NCBI RefSeq assembly: GCF_011683955.1
Contig: NZ_JAAQPI010000002.1
Coordinates: 386,157-450,156, forward strand
From: Pseudomaricurvus alkylphenolicus
Lineage (GTDB): Bacteria; Pseudomonadota; Gammaproteobacteria; Pseudomonadales; Cellvibrionaceae
DNA length: 64,000 bases
Direction: 5' to 3'
The stretch's first letter is position 1. Each line of letters starts with the position of its first letter. This document shows positions 21,632 through 32,252 of the stretch, piece after piece. The translations under genes were made by a program, and so were the position numbers. Under the pieces are notes generated by a model. The model did no database searches. It was not told where the DNA came from and saw nothing but the letters and a program-made list of their open reading frames with translations.

Positions 21632-23842
21632 ATGAGTACAGCGGGGGTCGTCGCTGTGGCACTGCCCACTCCCCTGCGTCGCACCTTCGACTACCTGTTG
21701 CCCGATGGTGTCGCAGTCCCGGAACCCGGCACCCGTGTCGCAGTCAAATTCGGCAATCAGCAGCTGCTGGGTATTGTCATCGAAACCCGTTCTGATTCGG
21801 AGCTCCCTATAGAGAAACTGCGGCCTTTGGATTCTGTACTGGACAAGACGCCGCTGCTCCCCCAAGAGTTACTTCAACTGTGCAAATGGTCTTCGGACTA
21901 TTATCACCATCCCCTGGGTGAAGTCCTGGCCACAGCTATACCCACGGCGTTGCGACAAGGAGAAGCCGCTCACCTGCAACGGGAAAAAGCCTGGCGTCTG
22001 ACTCCGCAAGGGCGTGAATGTGCTCCGGACAAGCTGAAGCGAGCCCCCAAACAGCTTGCCCTGTGGCGCCAGCTATCGGTTCTTGGACCTGACCAACATT
22101 TGCTGCACAAAGACTTGTTGCTACAAGAAATCAGCCGCAGCGCCCTCAAAGGGCTCGAAGACAAGGGCCTGACAGAAGCGGTAGAGGTTGATCCCGTGCC
22201 ACTGGCATCACCGAAACTTCTGGCGGAGCCACCGCTGCAGCTCAATTGCGAGCAGGCCGACGCTCTGGAGAATATTGCGTCCACCCAATTTGCAACCTAT
22301 CTGCTATATGGAACCACCGGCAGTGGCAAAACCGAAGTCTATCTGCAGGCGATTGCCAAGGCTCTGGAACAAGGCAAACAGGCACTGGTGTTAATCCCGG
22401 AGATAGGGCTGACGCCACAAACTCTGTCGAGATTTCGCCGACGCTTCCACAGGCCCATGGCAGTCATGCATTCAGGTTTGAGCGACAGCGAACGAAAACA
22501 AGCCTGGTTGCTGGCCGCTAACGGACAGGCCGATATCATTATCGGTACCCGCTCTGCGATTTTTACCCCTTTGCCCAAAGCAGGCATCGTCATTCTCGAT
22601 GAAGAACACGACAGTTCGTTTAAGCAACAGGATGGTTTTCGCTATTCAGCCCGTGACCTCGCCGCTGTACGCTGTCACCGTCTGGGCATCCCGTTGGTAC
22701 TCGGCAGTGCCACTCCATCGCTGGAGAGCTATTACAACGCACACCAACAGCGATATCGCTTACTCACTCTGACCACTCGGGCGGGAGAGGCCAAAGCGCC
22801 CGAAATCGAACTGATTGATCTCAAACGTCAGCCCTTGCAGGACGGCATGACCCAAGCATTGCTGGATCAGGTGCAACTGCACCTGCAAAGCGGCAATCAG
22901 GTACTGGTATTCCTAAACCGCCGCGGTTTTGCCCCTACCTTGATGTGCCATGATTGTGGCTGGATCAGCCAATGCCCTGCTTGTGATGCGCGACTGACGG
23001 TGCACCAGACACCCAGCCACCTGCACTGTCACCACTGTGACTACCAACGCCCGCTGATCAGTCAATGCCCCAACTGCCAAAGTCTGGAACTGCACTGTGT
23101 GGGACAAGGCACCGAGCGCACAGAAATGACTCTGCAGCAGACTTTTGAGGACTATGCGGTCATAAGGGTCGATCGGGATACCACCCGCCGTAAAGATGCG
23201 ATGCAGAACATCGTGGATAAGGTGAACGAAGGAGAACCCTGTATCCTGGTGGGCACGCAGATGTTGGCCAAGGGGCATCACTTCCCCAATGTGACTCTGG
23301 TGGCAATTCTTGACGCCGATGGCGGCTTATTCAGCACGGATTTTCGCGGACCGGAAAAAATGGGGCAGTTGTTGTTGCAGGTATCCGGAAGAGCGGGACG
23401 GGCCCATAAGCCGGGCAAGGTGCTGATCCAGAGCCACCTCTGTGACCATCCACTGCTGCAGACATTGCTTCGCCAGGGATACAGCGCCTATGCAAATTTG
23501 TTACTGCAGGAGCGGCAAGTTGCACAATTGCCGCCCTTGCGGCCGATGGTATTGCTCCGGGCCGAATCGAAACGCGCGGAGAACGCCTTTCAGTTTTTGG
23601 ACTGGGCTCGCAGAGCCGCCGAGCAACTGCATCCCTCCAGTCCGGAGCTTCAGTACCTGGGGCCACTGCCTGCACCGATGGAGAAACGCAATCAGCGCTA
23701 TCGCTACCAGCTACAGATCAGCGCCAATCAGCGAGGCAGGCTGCACCACTTGCTCAAACCGCTTCTGGAGCAACTGGACCAGGCGCCGCTGGCGAGACGA
23801 TGCCGTTGGTCTGTTGATGTTGATCCACAGGACATGACCTGA
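21632..23842 (+). CDS. priA: Primosomal replication restart helicase
   Basis: Superfamily 2 3'-5' helicase that reloads the replisome at collapsed forks. With the ATG at 21632 (MSTAGVVAVALPTPLRRTF) the protein is 736 residues and its N-terminus aligns with that of E. coli PriA; an in-frame ATG at 21599 and a longer frame from 21536 are less likely. Visible are Walker A GTTGSGKTEVYLQ, the DEEHD Walker B box, and eight zinc-ligand cysteines in four CxxC pairs (CHDC, CPAC, CHHC, CPNC). A C-terminal helicase motif, GRAGRA, is intact. In Pseudomonas argS follows priA; here it does not. Confidence 0.96.
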   Translation: MSTAGVVAVALPTPLRRTFDYLLPDGVAVPEPGTRVAVKFGNQQLLGIVIETRSDSELPIEKLRPLDSVLDKTPLLPQELLQLCKWSSDYYHHPLGEVLATAIPTALRQGEAAHLQREKAWRLTPQGRECAPDKLKRAPKQLALWRQLSVLGPDQHLLHKDLLLQEISRSALKGLEDKGLTEAVEVDPVPLASPKLLAEPPLQLNCEQADALENIASTQFATYLLYGTTGSGKTEVYLQAIAKALEQGKQALVLIPEIGLTPQTLSRFRRRFHRPMAVMHSGLSDSERKQAWLLAANGQADIIIGTRSAIFTPLPKAGIVILDEEHDSSFKQQDGFRYSARDLAAVRCHRLGIPLVLGSATPSLESYYNAHQQRYRLLTLTTRAGEAKAPEIELIDLKRQPLQDGMTQALLDQVQLHLQSGNQVLVFLNRRGFAPTLMCHDCGWISQCPACDARLTVHQTPSHLHCHHCDYQRPLISQCPNCQSLELHCVGQGTERTEMTLQQTFEDYAVIRVDRDTTRRKDAMQNIVDKVNEGEPCILVGTQMLAKGHHFPNVTLVAILDADGGLFSTDFRGPEKMGQLLLQVSGRAGRAHKPGKVLIQSHLCDHPLLQTLLRQGYSAYANLLLQERQVAQLPPLRPMVLLRAESKRAENAFQFLDWARRAAEQLHPSSPELQYLGPLPAPMEKRNQRYRYQLQISANQRGRLHHLLKPLLEQLDQAPLARRCRWSVDVDPQDMT

Positions 23843-23930
23843 CTCTGTGTTAATGTCGGCGCCTTCAAGTACAATTCCACAGATTCACCGCATCCCGGCC
23901 GGAATTCAAGACAGAAAGACCCCAGAAACT

Positions 23931-24545
23931 ATGACCCGAGATTTTGCCAAGAAACCCCGCAACGGCGGAGGCCCCAAAGCCGATCGCAACCCAGAGCGCA
24001 AGCCCGCGCGGAAAACCGCTCGCCAGCAAGAGGCGCCTCCAGCGCCCAGACGCTCCCAGGTACCCGCTTGGGTATGGCTGTTCACAGGAGCGGTTTTGGG
24101 TGCATTTATCATGTTTCTCGTCTATCTGTCGGGTATCGCCCCCAGCTCAACCAGCGAAATCAAGAATCCGGTCGCGGACCAAACACAGCCGCAAACCGCT
24201 GTTCCCAAACCGAGGTTTGACTTTTACCAGCTGCTCAAAGAGTCGGAGGTGGTTGTCCAACAGACACCAAATACCGAGCCCAAAACCCAGCCCGACCAAC
24301 AGCAGCAAGAATACATCTTGCAAGTGGGCTCTTTTAAGCGCAGTAAAGACGCTGATCGCCTGCGAGCAGAACTGATTCTGATGAACCTCCAGGCCCGGGT
24401 GGAAACAGTGACCGTCCGCAACGGCGAGACCTGGCACCGGGTACTGGTGGGTCCCTTCCAGTCACAGTCACGACTGGCCAAGGCTCGCAGCACTTTGGTG
24501 TCCAACGACATTAATCCACTGCTGCTGAAGCGCAAGAAGTCTTGA
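23931..24545 (+). CDS. SPOR domain membrane protein
   Basis: Small bitopic protein. The ATG at 23931 (MTRDFAKKPRNGG) is preferred over an in-frame ATG at 23847 because the following basic cytoplasmic tail, the transmembrane helix (about residues 48-68, WVWLFTGAVLGAFIMFLVYL) and the proline/glutamine-rich linker match the family. The last ~80 residues form a SPOR domain (EYILQVGSFKRSKDADRLRAEL) expected to bind septal peptidoglycan, so a division-site role like that of FtsN is plausible but unproven. It sits between priA and hslV. Confidence 0.88.
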   Translation: MTRDFAKKPRNGGGPKADRNPERKPARKTARQQEAPPAPRRSQVPAWVWLFTGAVLGAFIMFLVYLSGIAPSSTSEIKNPVADQTQPQTAVPKPRFDFYQLLKESEVVVQQTPNTEPKTQPDQQQQEYILQVGSFKRSKDADRLRAELILMNLQARVETVTVRNGETWHRVLVGPFQSQSRLAKARSTLVSNDINPLLLKRKKS

Positions 24546-24550
24546 ACAGG

Positions 24551-24578
24551 CTTGAATTTCTGCCCTGCACCCTCAAAT
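24551..24578 (+). promoter_or_regulatory. Candidate sigma-32 (heat-shock) promoter of hslVU
   Basis: CTTGAA (24551-24556) exactly matches the sigma-32 -35 consensus. After 14 bases comes CCTCAAAT (24571-24578), a partial match to the CCCCATnT -10. The hslV start is 39 bases downstream. A second CTTGAA occurs at 24541. Confidence 0.55.
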
Positions 24579-24616
24579 AAAGAGACATCAAACGCAATCG
24601 ACACAAAGGATCCCCA

Positions 24617-25159
24617 GTGGAACAATATCGAGGCACCACTATTCTCTCCGTGCGCCGCAACGGCAAAGTTGTCATCGGCGGCGACGGGCAGGTCTCCATG
24701 GGCAATACCGTGATGAAGGGCAACGCCCGCAAGGTTCGCAGACTTTATAAGGATCAGGTACTGGCCGGCTTTGCAGGGGGTACCGCTGATGCTTTCACCC
24801 TGTTTGAACGCTTCGAGGCCAAGCTTGAGGCCCACAATGGCCAACTGGTGCGGGCCGCCGTTGAACTGGCTAAAGACTGGCGCACAGACCGGGCTCTGCG
24901 GCGGTTAGAGGCTCTGCTGGCGGTGGCCGATAAGGACGCCTCATTGATCATCACCGGCAATGGCGATGTGATTCAACCGGAGCAGGACATCATTGCCATC
25001 GGTTCCGGCGGTCCTTTTGCCCAATCTGCCGCACGCGCCCTGTTTGAAAACACCGAAATGGAGGCGCGCGATATTGTCTCCAAAGGGCTCGGTATCGCCG
25101 GCGACATTTGCGTCTATACCAATCACAACCACACGATCGAAGAACTGGCTTACGGTTAA
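24617..25159 (+). CDS. hslV: ATP-dependent protease HslVU, peptidase subunit
   Basis: Proteasome-related threonine peptidase that forms a double hexamer fed by HslU. 180 residues from a GTG start with AAAGGA upstream. The catalytic threonine lies in [11 protein letters not shown], so about six residues (MEQYRG) precede the nucleophile and must be removed, unlike the MTTIV start of E. coli. [14 protein letters not shown] and the [15 protein letters not shown] segment are typical. It lies directly ahead of hslU. Confidence 0.96.
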   Translation: MEQYRGTTILSVRRNGKVVIGGDGQVSMGNTVMKGNARKVRRLYKDQVLAGFAGGTADAFTLFERFEAKLEAHNGQLVRAAVELAKDWRTDRALRRLEALLAVADKDASLIITGNGDVIQPEQDIIAIGSGGPFAQSAARALFENTEMEARDIVSKGLGIAGDICVYTNHNHTIEELAYG

Positions 25160-25170
25160 GAAGAATTACT

Positions 25171-26490
25171 ATGTCTGACATGACTCCCCGGGAAATTGTT
25201 CACGAACTGGACAAACACATCGTTGGCCAAGCCAATGCCAAGCGTGCCGTTGCCATCGCACTGCGCAACCGCTGGCGCCGGATGCAGCTGGAAGAAGGGC
25301 TGCGCAACGAAATCACCCCCAAAAACATCCTCATGATCGGTCCCACCGGCGTGGGCAAAACAGAAATCGCGCGTCGTCTGGCCAAGCTGGCCAACGCCCC
25401 GTTTATCAAGGTAGAAGCTACCAAGTTCACCGAAGTGGGCTATGTGGGACGCGATGTTGAATCGATCGTTCGGGATCTGGTGGATCGCTCCATCAAGCTG
25501 CACCGCGAGCAAGAAATGAAGAAGGTAGAACATCGTGCCAGCGATGCGGCCGAGGAACGTATTCTCGACGCTCTGTTGCCGCCGGCCCGCGGCGAAGACC
25601 TGAAGGAAACCACCGAATCGGCCACTCGCCAGATTTTCCGTAAAAAGCTGCGCGAGGGAGAGCTGGATGAAAAGGAAATTGAAATCGAGGTCGCCACCAC
25701 ACCCGTCGGCGTTGAAATTATGGCGCCCCCAGGCATGGAAGACATGACCAGCCAACTGCAAAACATGTTCTCATCCATGTCCTCCGGCAAGACCAAAGCG
25801 ACCAAGTTGACGGTAAAGCAGGCGTTTAAGCAACTGCGTGACGAAGAAGCCGCCAAACTGGTCAACGAGGAAGAAATGAAAAGCCGCGCTATCAGCGCTG
25901 CCGAACAAAACGGCATTGTCTTTATCGATGAGATCGACAAAGTCGCCAAGCGCAGCGAAGGAGCCGGCGCCGATGTGTCTCGGGAAGGGGTGCAACGGGA
26001 TCTGTTGCCATTAATCGAAGGCTGCACGGTCAGTACCAAGCACGGCATGATCAAAACCGATCACATACTGTTTATTGCCTCCGGCGCTTTCCACCTGGCC
26101 AGACCCTCTGACCTGATTCCTGAACTGCAGGGGCGTTTACCCATTCGCGTAGAGCTGGAAGCCCTCACGCCGGACGACTTTGAACGTATTCTGACCGAAC
26201 CCGATGCCTCCTTGACCGAACAGCAGGTAGCGCTGTTGCAGACCGAGGGGACACAGCTGGCATTTACCGAGGATGGTATTCGACGTATCGCGGAAACCGC
26301 CTACGAGGTAAATGAACGCACTGAAAACATAGGCGCCCGCCGCCTGCACACTATTATGGAGCGCCTGCTGGAAGATATCTCCTTTGAAGCCGGCGATGGC
26401 ACCAACCAGCTGACCATCGATGGAGCCTACGTTGACAGTCACCTCGGTGAATTGGCACAGGACGAAGACCTCAGCCGATTTATACTGTAA
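25171..26490 (+). CDS. hslU: ATP-dependent protease HslVU, ATPase subunit
   Basis: Clp-family unfoldase that feeds substrates to HslV. Start set at the ATG at 25171 ([20 protein letters not shown]), 11 bases after the hslV stop, giving 439 residues. Walker [17 protein letters not shown] lies at about residues 57-72 and Walker [10 protein letters not shown] near 250. The I-domain and the C-terminal [20 protein letters not shown] sensor-2 region are intact. The C-terminus ends DLSRFIL, the tail that docks into HslV. Confidence 0.97.
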   Translation: MSDMTPREIVHELDKHIVGQANAKRAVAIALRNRWRRMQLEEGLRNEITPKNILMIGPTGVGKTEIARRLAKLANAPFIKVEATKFTEVGYVGRDVESIVRDLVDRSIKLHREQEMKKVEHRASDAAEERILDALLPPARGEDLKETTESATRQIFRKKLREGELDEKEIEIEVATTPVGVEIMAPPGMEDMTSQLQNMFSSMSSGKTKATKLTVKQAFKQLRDEEAAKLVNEEEMKSRAISAAEQNGIVFIDEIDKVAKRSEGAGADVSREGVQRDLLPLIEGCTVSTKHGMIKTDHILFIASGAFHLARPSDLIPELQGRLPIRVELEALTPDDFERILTEPDASLTEQQVALLQTEGTQLAFTEDGIRRIAETAYEVNERTENIGARRLHTIMERLLEDISFEAGDGTNQLTIDGAYVDSHLGELAQDEDLSRFIL

Positions 26491-26516
26491 GCACGATTCG
26501 GTAAACGATATTGGCC

Positions 26517-26888
26517 ATGGTACCCAGCAAAATCAAATTGCATAAACAGAGCCGCACCCTGGAAGTGCACTTCGGCACTGAACAGTTCGTACTCAGTGCC
26601 GAGTTGCTGCGGGTACTGTCGCCCTCTGCGGAAGTCCGGGGCCATGGCCCCGGGCAAGAAGTCCTTCAACACGGCAAGAAAAATGTGGCCATTTCCGCCA
26701 TCGAACCGGCGGGCAACTACGCGATTAAGATCGTCTTTGACGACGGCCATGATTCAGGCTTTTACAGCTGGGAATACCTGCTGGAGTTGGGTAGAGAGAA
26801 GGACACTCTCTGGGATGACTATCTGCAAAAATTGCACGACAAGCAGCTCAGTCGCGACCCCGATACTCAGGTTGTTCGCTTGTTGTAG
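26517..26888 (+). CDS. DUF971 (gamma-butyrobetaine hydroxylase-like N-terminal) domain protein
   Basis: Single-domain protein of about 123 residues starting at ATG 26517 (a TTG at 26511 is possible). The sequence has the DUF971 pattern: basic start, a beta-rich GTEQFVLSAELLRVLSPSAEVRGHG, AISAIEPAGNYAIKIVFDDGHDSGFYSW and YLLELG. The family is often found behind hslU, as here and in Pseudomonas. Its function is unknown; similarity to the N-terminal metal-binding part of gamma-butyrobetaine hydroxylase is the only clue. Confidence 0.9.
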   Translation: MVPSKIKLHKQSRTLEVHFGTEQFVLSAELLRVLSPSAEVRGHGPGQEVLQHGKKNVAISAIEPAGNYAIKIVFDDGHDSGFYSWEYLLELGREKDTLWDDYLQKLHDKQLSRDPDTQVVRLL

Positions 26889-27045
26889 ACGATTCTTCAA
26901 TCCCACACAACAAAGCTTAACCCGCCTTTACCGCCCGCGTCGCTATTATGCGCCCGTTTTTAGTGCGCTCCGCAAACACGACGGGCCTGCTATTGTGTTA
27001 TAAGTAGTCTGTTTATCCCCCTCCTGTTGTCACAAGGACTCCGGT

Positions 27046-28236
27046 ATGCCGTCCCCTCTGCGCTCTTTCGCATCGCTTTCCACTGCATTGGTTTCACTTC
27101 TGCTGCTCAATGCCTGCACTTCGGAGGCGCCTCCGCAAGCACCGCCTCCACCAGCCGTCAGTGTCATTGAAGTGGGCAGTCAGGAAGTCGGCGAGTACTG
27201 GGAAGCCGTCGCCCGAACCGAAGCTTATAAATCCGTAGACCTTAAAGCTCGGGTAGAGGGAGTTATTACCAAACGCTTGTTCATTGAAGGGCAGGACATC
27301 GATAAAGATCAATTGCTGTTTGAGATCGACAGAGCCAATTACGAAGCCAAGCTGGAGGAAGCCGAAGCCAATCTCAAGAGCGCCCAGGCAGAGAGAAAAC
27401 GCACGGCACGAGACTATGAACGGGGCAAGGATCTTCGGCCCAAGGGTTATATCAGTCAATCCGATCTCGACACCCTGGCCAGCAATGCTGCCAAAGCCAG
27501 TGCCTCTGAAAAAGCCGCAGAAGCTGCCCTGCATAATGCTCAGGTCAACCTGGATTACACCCACATTCGCGCACCGTTTGAGGGCACCATTGGCACCGTG
27601 CGCTACAACGTTGGTAACCTGGTTGGCCCCAATAGCGATCCGCTGGCGACATTGATTCAGGATAATCCCATCTACGCCAACTTTCAGATTGATGAAAAGT
27701 CCTACATCACCTATATCCAGGAATTTATCAAGGAGTATGGTGATACAACACCGCCCCAAGATCTGACCAGTATCACGTTGATGCTGCCTAACGGCACTTC
27801 CCACACCCACAAGGGCAGAATCAACTACGCGGGCATTGAGGTAAACCCCACCACAGGCAGTGTTGAACTGCGCGCGGAATTTCCCAACCCCGACCGCATT
27901 GTACGTCCTGGCCTCTACGCAACACTGGTGATTGAAAGCACCGAAAGCGCCCGTTTGCCCGTTATCCCCCAGTATGCCGTGCAACAAGGCCAGCAGGGCA
28001 GGTTTGTGTTGGTGGTCGACGACTCCAACCGCGTCAAGTCCCGGGCCATTCAAGTGGGTCGTCGTATTGAATCGCTTTGGGTCGTTACCAGCGGCCTTAA
28101 AGAAGGGGACCGCCTGATTGTGGACGGCCTGCAGAAAGTGCGCTCGGGCGTTATCGTGCAACCCGTAATGAAGCAACTGGATCCCAAGACCGGCACACTC
28201 AAAGCGTCTGCAGAGACTCCCAATGATGAGGCCTGA
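27046..28236 (+). CDS. RND efflux periplasmic adaptor lipoprotein
   Basis: Membrane fusion protein of an RND pump. The signal peptide ends in the lipobox LLNACTSEA, so the mature protein starts at a lipidated cysteine near residue 24. The order is beta-barrel and lipoyl half-motif (VDLKARVEGVITKRLFIEGQDI), an alpha hairpin coiled coil (~100-165), the second lipoyl half (LDYTHIRAPFEGTIGTVRYNVGNLV), and a C-terminal membrane-proximal domain. 396 residues, similar to AcrA/MexE. The RND transporter gene follows 52 bases downstream. Confidence 0.93.
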   Translation: MPSPLRSFASLSTALVSLLLLNACTSEAPPQAPPPPAVSVIEVGSQEVGEYWEAVARTEAYKSVDLKARVEGVITKRLFIEGQDIDKDQLLFEIDRANYEAKLEEAEANLKSAQAERKRTARDYERGKDLRPKGYISQSDLDTLASNAAKASASEKAAEAALHNAQVNLDYTHIRAPFEGTIGTVRYNVGNLVGPNSDPLATLIQDNPIYANFQIDEKSYITYIQEFIKEYGDTTPPQDLTSITLMLPNGTSHTHKGRINYAGIEVNPTTGSVELRAEFPNPDRIVRPGLYATLVIESTESARLPVIPQYAVQQGQQGRFVLVVDDSNRVKSRAIQVGRRIESLWVVTSGLKEGDRLIVDGLQKVRSGVIVQPVMKQLDPKTGTLKASAETPNDEA

Positions 28237-28288
28237 GCAAGGTCAACGACGGTAATTACCAACCGCCATCCACTCAAGGGACAGAGCC

Positions 28289-31200
28289 ATGTTCAGCCAC
28301 TTTTTCATCTCTCGACCGAAGTTTGCCTTTGTCATTTCGATTGTTCTGACGCTGGCCGGACTGATCGGCCTGGGTCAACTGCCGGTTAACCTCTATCCCG
28401 AAATCACACCACCCCAAGTCAAGATTAACGCTGTTTATCCGGGGGCCAGCGCGCAGGTGGTGGAAGAGGCGCTATTGCGCCCCATTGAAGAACAGATCAA
28501 TGGGGTGGAAGACATGCTGTATATCGAATCCAGTGCCAGCAATGACGGCGCTGCGGAAATTACTGTCACCTTCAAACAGGGTACTGATCCCGATCTGGCC
28601 CAGATTAACGTCCAGAACCGAGTGGCAATTGCAGAACCAAGCCTGCCAAGTGAAGTCACCCGTCAGGGAGTCAGGGTCTCCAAGCAATCAAGCAATATGC
28701 TGATGGGGATTAATCTGGTGGCAGATGACCCCAGCCTGGACCGTATCTATCTGTCCAATTACGCCACCAATTTCCTCACCGAACCTCTGGCCCGACTCGA
28801 AGGCGTCGGCAGCGTGGCAGTGATGGGGGAGATGAGTTACTCCATGCGCGTGTGGATGGACCCGGTGCGCATGTCCGCACTGAACGTGACGGTATCCGAC
28901 TTACAGCAAAGCCTGCAGGAACAGAACCTGATCGTCGCAGCCGGTAAAATCGGCGCTGCCCCAACCTCACAGGCACAACAATTCGAATACACCATTCAGA
29001 CCAGAGGGCGTCTGATCGACGAACAGGAATTCGGCAATACCATCATTCGTGCCCAGGCGGACGGCTCGTTTGTGCGTCTGAGAGATGTGGCGCGGGTGGA
29101 AATGGGTTCCCAATCCTACGCATCTGTGGCGAAACTGAATAATCAGGACACCGCTTTTATTGTTATCTACCAACTCTCGGACGCCAACGCCACCGAGGTC
29201 GCCCGCAATGTTTACGCGGAGATGGAGAAACTCAGTGAGCGCATGCCGGAAGGGATGTCCTTTAATATCATCTACGACACCACCCGCTTTATTAATCGCT
29301 CGATCGACGAAGTGAAGGTGACCCTGTATCAGGCCGTGATACTGGTGATCCTGGTGGTCTTTGTGTTTTTGCAAAACTTTCGGGCCACGCTCATTCCCGC
29401 CATTGCCATTCCAGTGTCGCTAGTGGCGACTTTTGCCTTTCTCCTGGTGTTCGGCTTTACCATTAACACCATCACTTTATTTGCCCTGGTGCTGGCGATC
29501 GGCATCGTCGTGGACGACGCCATCGTGGTGATCGAGAATGTGGAACGGCTGATGGTAGAGGAAGGACTTGGATCCATTGAGGCCACCAAACGTGCCATGG
29601 CCGAGGTATCCGCTCCGATTGTCGCCACCACCTTGGTACTGCTGGCGGTATTTGTGCCGGTTGCCTTTATGCCGGGCATTACCGGTGAGATCTATAAACA
29701 GTTTGCCGTCACCATCTCCGTGGCGGTGTGTATCTCCTCCCTTAACGCCCTGACTCTGAGCCCGGCTCTATGTGCAACGCTGTTAAGAGCCGACAAAACC
29801 GAGAAAATCCGTCTATTCCGCCCCCTGGAAGCGGGGCTGGAAAGACTCACCAATGGCTACAGCACCCAGGTGCGACGTATTCTTGGGCGTGGGGCGTTGA
29901 TGCTGGCATTGACCGCAGGCCTGGTGGGCGCGACGGTCTACTTTGCAGCCACCACACCCACCGGTTTTATCCCCAATGAGGACCAGGGCATCCTGATGAT
30001 GGATGTTCAACTGCCTGATGCCGCCTCGATCAATCGCACTGAAGAGGTCATGAACAAAATCACCGACATTATCCTGGAAGACCCCGGTGTCAGCGACGTA
30101 GTCGGCGTTTCCGGCTTTTCTCTGTTGGCCGGTGCGGGCTCCAATCGAGGCTTGGGCATTGTCGTACTCAAGGATTGGGATGTGCGCACCACACCCGAAA
30201 CCAACATGCGCCGCATCTACAATCGTCTGCTGGGTAAGTTATGGAGCCTGCCCGATGCCCAGGCCATGATCTTCCCCATGCCACCGATTCCGGGTCTCGG
30301 TACCAGCTCCGGTTTCGATTTACGGGTGCAGGATTCCCTGGGACGCGCTCCGGAGGAACTGGCTCAGGTCACCAATGGTCTGATTTTTGAAGCCAATAAC
30401 GACCCTCGTCTGGACCGAGTATTCAGTACCTACCGGGCCAATGTGCCCCAGTATTACCTGGAGGTGGATCGCGATAAGGCCAAAGCTATAGGGGTCTCCC
30501 TCAATGAGGTGTTCCTGACCTTGCAGGCCCAGTTGGGGTCGCTCTATATCAATGATTTCAATCGCTTTGGCCGCACTTATCAGGTGATTTTGCAGGCCGA
30601 TGGAGATTTTCGCTCCAAACCCACCGATCTGGCTCATTTCTACGTGCGCAATAGTCGCGATGAAATGGTGCCCCTGGCCACTCTGGGCCAGCTGCGCCCC
30701 ATCCTGGGTGCCACCAGCCTCAACCACTTTAATCTCTACCGCTCCACGACAGTCACCGGACAGCCAGCCCCAGGCTACAGCTCTGGTGATGCCATTGCAG
30801 CGATTACTGAATTGGCCGAGAGTCTGCCGGAAGGCTATGTGTTTGAATGGGCAGGTCAAACAGCCCAAGAGGTGGAAGCCGGCAATCTGGCACCCCTCCT
30901 ATTCAGTCTTGCCATCGTGTTTGTCTATCTGTTTTTGGTCGCGCAATACGAGAGCTGGAGTATTCCCCTGGCGGTGTTGGGGACCGTTCCACTGGCCTTG
31001 CTGGGTGCCTTTTTCAGCCTCAATCTGGTGGGTCTCGACAACAACCTCTATGCCCAGGTAGGACTGATTCTGCTGATTGGCCTATCCACCAAGACGGCGA
31101 TCCTGATTGTGGAATTTGCCATGACACAACGCCGGCTAGGCAACAGCATCACCGAAGCGGCCTTCACGGCAGCCCGACTGCGCTTCCGGGCGGTGTTGAT

Positions 31201-31396
31201 GACGGCCCTGTCGTTTGTATTGGGCGTACTGCCGCTGGTGTTCTCCACCGGGCCCGGTGCCGCCAGCCGGATTTCCATTGGTTTTACCGTTCTGGGGGGT
31301 ATGACTGCAGCCACGGTGCTCGCGACGCTTCTGGTTCCGCTGTTTTACCAGAGCGTTCAACAGTTGCGTGAAAATCTGAACCCCGATAAGCGCTGA
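28289..31396 (+). CDS. RND efflux transporter, AcrB/MexF type
   Basis: Inner-membrane proton-driven multidrug exporter, 1035 residues with the usual two copies of a six-helix bundle and large periplasmic loops. The N-terminus [19 protein letters not shown] is typical. Transmembrane helix 4 contains [16 protein letters not shown], with the paired aspartates of the proton relay, and helix 10 contains the essential lysine in [14 protein letters not shown]. It is most like the hydrophobe/amphiphile exporter class (MexF, AcrB). No outer-membrane factor gene follows, so it presumably uses a TolC-type channel encoded elsewhere. Substrates cannot be inferred. Confidence 0.93.
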   Translation: MFSHFFISRPKFAFVISIVLTLAGLIGLGQLPVNLYPEITPPQVKINAVYPGASAQVVEEALLRPIEEQINGVEDMLYIESSASNDGAAEITVTFKQGTDPDLAQINVQNRVAIAEPSLPSEVTRQGVRVSKQSSNMLMGINLVADDPSLDRIYLSNYATNFLTEPLARLEGVGSVAVMGEMSYSMRVWMDPVRMSALNVTVSDLQQSLQEQNLIVAAGKIGAAPTSQAQQFEYTIQTRGRLIDEQEFGNTIIRAQADGSFVRLRDVARVEMGSQSYASVAKLNNQDTAFIVIYQLSDANATEVARNVYAEMEKLSERMPEGMSFNIIYDTTRFINRSIDEVKVTLYQAVILVILVVFVFLQNFRATLIPAIAIPVSLVATFAFLLVFGFTINTITLFALVLAIGIVVDDAIVVIENVERLMVEEGLGSIEATKRAMAEVSAPIVATTLVLLAVFVPVAFMPGITGEIYKQFAVTISVAVCISSLNALTLSPALCATLLRADKTEKIRLFRPLEAGLERLTNGYSTQVRRILGRGALMLALTAGLVGATVYFAATTPTGFIPNEDQGILMMDVQLPDAASINRTEEVMNKITDIILEDPGVSDVVGVSGFSLLAGAGSNRGLGIVVLKDWDVRTTPETNMRRIYNRLLGKLWSLPDAQAMIFPMPPIPGLGTSSGFDLRVQDSLGRAPEELAQVTNGLIFEANNDPRLDRVFSTYRANVPQYYLEVDRDKAKAIGVSLNEVFLTLQAQLGSLYINDFNRFGRTYQVILQADGDFRSKPTDLAHFYVRNSRDEMVPLATLGQLRPILGATSLNHFNLYRSTTVTGQPAPGYSSGDAIAAITELAESLPEGYVFEWAGQTAQEVEAGNLAPLLFSLAIVFVYLFLVAQYESWSIPLAVLGTVPLALLGAFFSLNLVGLDNNLYAQVGLILLIGLSTKTAILIVEFAMTQRRLGNSITEAAFTAARLRFRAVLMTALSFVLGVLPLVFSTGPGAASRISIGFTVLGGMTAATVLATLLVPLFYQSVQQLRENLNPDKR

Positions 31397-31489
31397 TCGT
31401 CTCTACAATTTAAGCGGGCACTTCTTTGCACTGGGGCTGAGGCGGCGGGTACAATACGCCACCCTTGGCTGCAGTAACCGGATTCTCCT

Positions 31490-32239
31490 ATGAACGACAA
31501 GAAAACCACCCATTTTGGCTACCAGCAGGTGCCTGTTGAGGAAAAAGCCGGCAAGGTGGCGGAAGTCTTTCACTCCGTGGCAGCCAAATACGACATCATG
31601 AATGACTTGATGTCGGGCGGTATTCACCGCCTCTGGAAGCGCTTTACCATAGAGTTGTCGGGAGTCCGTCGTGGGCATAAGGTACTGGATATTGCCGGCG
31701 GCACTGGTGACTTGAGCTACAAGTTTTCCCGCATCGTGGGCCCCGAGGGATTGGTGGTGCTGGCGGATATCAATGAGTCCATGCTGCGGGTCGGCCGGGA
31801 TCGCCTGACCGATCGCGGAGTCAGTGGCAATCTGGTGGTGAGCCAGGCGGATGCCCAGTATCTGCCCTTCCCGGATAACACCTTCGACTGTATTACCATC
31901 GCCTTTGGCTTGCGCAATGTTACCGATAAGGATCTGGCCTTACGCTCCATGCTGCGGGTACTCAAACCCGGTGGCCGCCTGCTGGTGCTGGAGTTCTCCA
32001 AACCCCGTAACGAATTGTTGAGCAAAGCCTACGATACTTATTCCTTCCGGGTGCTGCCCTTTATGGGCAAACTGGTCACCAACGATGCCGACAGCTACAG
32101 CTATCTGGCAGAGTCCATTCGCATGCATCCCGACCAGCACACGCTCAAGCAGATGATGGAAAATGCCGGCTTTGCCAATGTCGACTACCACGACATGACC
32201 GGCGGCATTGTCGCCCTTCACAAGGGAATTAAACCTTAA
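31490..32239 (+). CDS. ubiE: Ubiquinone/menaquinone C-methyltransferase
   Basis: SAM-dependent C-methylation step of ubiquinone synthesis. 249 residues. Signatures: [18 protein letters not shown], the SAM-binding [15 protein letters not shown] (~residues 65-79), [21 protein letters not shown] and LVLEFSKP. First gene of the ubiE-ubiJ-ubiB set, with ubiJ 13 bases downstream. Confidence 0.97.
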   Translation: MNDKKTTHFGYQQVPVEEKAGKVAEVFHSVAAKYDIMNDLMSGGIHRLWKRFTIELSGVRRGHKVLDIAGGTGDLSYKFSRIVGPEGLVVLADINESMLRVGRDRLTDRGVSGNLVVSQADAQYLPFPDNTFDCITIAFGLRNVTDKDLALRSMLRVLKPGGRLLVLEFSKPRNELLSKAYDTYSFRVLPFMGKLVTNDADSYSYLAESIRMHPDQHTLKQMMENAGFANVDYHDMTGGIVALHKGIKP

Positions 32240-32252
32240 GCGGCGGACGACC

